From Thiohalospira halophila DSM 15071 (lineage in GTDB: Bacteria > Pseudomonadota > Gammaproteobacteria > Thiohalospirales > Thiohalospiraceae), in the NCBI RefSeq assembly GCF_900112605.1, contig NZ_FOMJ01000005.1, positions 144,019 to 208,018 on the forward strand: a DNA stretch of 64,000 nt. Reading direction: 5' to 3'. Below the pieces are notes generated by a model. The model ran no database searches. It worked only from the letters and a program-made list of their open reading frames with translations, and had not been told where the DNA came from. The position numbers and the translations under genes were made by a program. Positions 62,694 to 64,000 of this stretch are shown in pieces. Each line of letters starts with the position of its first letter. The first letter of the stretch is position 1.

Positions 62694-63794
62694 ATGAAGA
62701 AGACCGTCATCGCACTGGCCGCCGCCGCCATGACCGCGCCGCTGGCCGCCAACGCCGAGACCTCCTGGTTCGGCTTCTCGCAGATTACCGCCGGCATGGG
62801 CGAAGGCAATGGGTCGGCTTACCTGGATAACAACGGTAACGTCGACTATTCCAACGACGGGCTGGCGTTCGGTGCGGACCGCGTCCGTATCGGCTACAAG
62901 GCCTCCCACGGCAACGCCTTCGCCAAGCTGCAGGTCGACTTCAACCGCGATGCGGAGAAGGACGGCATCGGCCTCAACGATATGATCAAGGACGCCGTGG
63001 TGGGCTACGAGTTCAACCCTGCCGCCAAGGTAAACCTGGGTGTCTTCAAGACCCCGGTGGGCATGGACTTCAACACCTCCGGCAAGAAGCTGGACATCAC
63101 CAAGCGGGGCATGGAGAAGGGCCTGGTGCTGGAGCGTGCCGCGGGTGCCATGGTCTCCGGTGACCTCGCTGGCGGCCTCGGCTACGACGTTGGCATCTTC
63201 AACCCGGCCAATCGTTCCAGCTCGGTCGATACCCCGACGAAGGAAGCCGGGGAGAACGCCGAGGGTAATGGCGAGGACATGGCCTACGCCGGTCGCATCC
63301 GCTACGACATGGACAACCTCCACCTGCAGGCCAGCTATGGCTCCAGCTCCAATGCCGGCGGCTATGGCGCCAACACCGCGGGCGAAGAATCCGAGGACTA
63401 CACCGTCATGGACTTCGGTGCCAAATACACCATGAATCCGCTGACCGCGAAGTTCGAGTACATCGCTGGCGAGAACGTGCAGGGCATTGAAGACCTTGAT
63501 CAGAACGTCATGTACCTCCACGGCGGCTTCATGCTTAACGACTCCACCGAGCTGGTGGCCCGTCACTACACCGGCAACATTGATGATGGCAACGATGATC
63601 TGGATGTAACCAACACCTATCTCGGCGCCAACTTCTTCCTCAACGACGCCGCCCGCATCCAGGTGAACTACGTCGTCGCCGGTGGCGATAACGATGACTA
63701 CGCTGAGTTTGTCGACATTGGGGACCAGGAAAGCGGCTTCGGCAAGACCTACACCGAGGACGCCGTCCTAGCCCAGTTCCAGTACAGCTTCTAA
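62694..63794 (+). CDS. Outer membrane porin (phosphate-selective/OprP-like or general porin)
   Basis: A 366-residue beta-barrel. The signal peptide is residues 1-22 (ending AANA). Alternating hydrophobic strands, VNLGVFKTPVGMDF-type motifs and the C-terminal Phe (FQYSF) recognised by the Bam machinery are seen. Asp, Asn and Glu are abundant, in line with salt adaptation. The LGVFKTPVG segment is typical of the Porin_O_P group, but polyphosphate or phosphate selectivity cannot be read from the sequence. Confidence 0.88.
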   Translation: MKKTVIALAAAAMTAPLAANAETSWFGFSQITAGMGEGNGSAYLDNNGNVDYSNDGLAFGADRVRIGYKASHGNAFAKLQVDFNRDAEKDGIGLNDMIKDAVVGYEFNPAAKVNLGVFKTPVGMDFNTSGKKLDITKRGMEKGLVLERAAGAMVSGDLAGGLGYDVGIFNPANRSSSVDTPTKEAGENAEGNGEDMAYAGRIRYDMDNLHLQASYGSSSNAGGYGANTAGEESEDYTVMDFGAKYTMNPLTAKFEYIAGENVQGIEDLDQNVMYLHGGFMLNDSTELVARHYTGNIDDGNDDLDVTNTYLGANFFLNDAARIQVNYVVAGGDNDDYAEFVDIGDQESGFGKTYTEDAVLAQFQYSF

Positions 63795-63808
63795 GAGCTG
63801 ACCGGAAC

Positions 63809-63866
63809 CCGGGGCGGTCCGCCGCCCCGTTGCAGGAGAAGAGGGCCGCGGTTTTCCGCGGCCCTT
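63809..63866 (+). terminator. Tandem terminators of the porin gene
   Basis: Two hairpins: GGGGCGG/CCGCCCC (about 63809-63827) and GGGCCGCGG-TTTT-CCGCGGCCC followed by TTT (63843-63866). Confidence 0.8.
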
Positions 63867-63905
63867 TGTCGATCCCCCTCCCGAATCACCCCACCGCACC
63901 CGATA

Positions 63906-63949
63906 CCCCGTCATTCCCGCGAAGGCGGGAATCCCGAGAACCCTGCCCC
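63906..63949 (+). repeat. Dispersed palindromic repeat, short type
   Basis: A forward copy: CGTCATTCCCGC, then GCGGGAATC and CCGAGAACCCTGCC. A possible reverse copy begins at about 63976 and runs off the window. Confidence 0.75.
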
Positions 63950-64000
63950 GGCACGTGGAACGACGCCCCGGCCTGTTCCCGAGGTTCCGGACTGGCGCTA

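Overview
The window is a very GC-rich chromosomal segment from a gammaproteobacterium. Its gene order matches the Escherichia/Pseudomonas core (rpoS; pyrE; slmA-argB-algC-dut-coaBC | radC-rpmB-rpmG ... mutM ... fdx-coaD-rsmD; an M16 peptidase pair | ftsY-ftsE-ftsX-rpoH). An Allochromatium-type 2[4Fe-4S] ferredoxin, a cytochrome c5, a persulfide dioxygenase, a betaine-type BCCT transporter and an acidic porin point to a halophilic, sulfur-linked member of the Ectothiorhodospiraceae or a close relative. The genus is inference; no rRNA gene is present. No prophage, transposase, tRNA or CRISPR array was seen.

Layout. 1-8.9 kb: housekeeping genes for the stationary-phase sigma factor, pyrimidine, arginine, dUTP and CoA metabolism, and ribosomal proteins, with a probable small RNA after a DegP-like protease. 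9-14.7 kb: a fatty acid desaturase, an EAL-HDOD protein and an orphan hydantoinase-like subunit, inserted between rpmG and mutM. 14.7-24.5 kb: ggt, ferredoxin, coaD, rsmD, paired M16 peptidases, then ftsYEX-rpoH. 24.5-24.85 kb: two tandem paralogous 36- and 39-residue membrane proteins with an FNR/Anr-like box. 25-33.5 kb: ilvD, a methyltransferase, two overlapping Slp lipoproteins, a BCCT carrier, argA-dam, greB, cytochrome c5. 33.5-44.5 kb: a TraB protein, ptsP-rppH, a HAD-ABC importer operon facing a Fur-box-controlled small gene, a giant palindrome, persulfide dioxygenase, and NAD salvage (pncA-pncB).

44.5-64 kb: murJ, a frameshifted GGDEF-EAL gene, rpsT, a cytoplasmic zinc-binding chemoreceptor, an encapsulin/encapsulated-ferritin operon, nadA, and a four-gene minus-strand run. 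That run holds two tandem SARP-STAND regulators (BTAD DNA-binding head, cyclase-like domain, AAA+ NTPase), a secreted coiled-coil protein and a His/Asp-repeat CobW-family GTPase. Divergent from it is a PAS-GGDEF diguanylate cyclase whose promoter carries an 8-bp direct repeat with an 11-bp period placed just upstream of the -10, the arrangement typical of SARP activators. An acidic porin closes the window.

The least described parts are the tandem SARP-STAND / c-di-GMP locus, the FNR-associated micro-membrane-protein pair, the small RNA at 2.6 kb, and a dispersed palindromic repeat family seen at several gene ends. Metal handling recurs in the last 14 kb (ferritin nanocompartment, zinc-type chemoreceptor, metallochaperone GTPase), but a functional link between these genes is only inferred.
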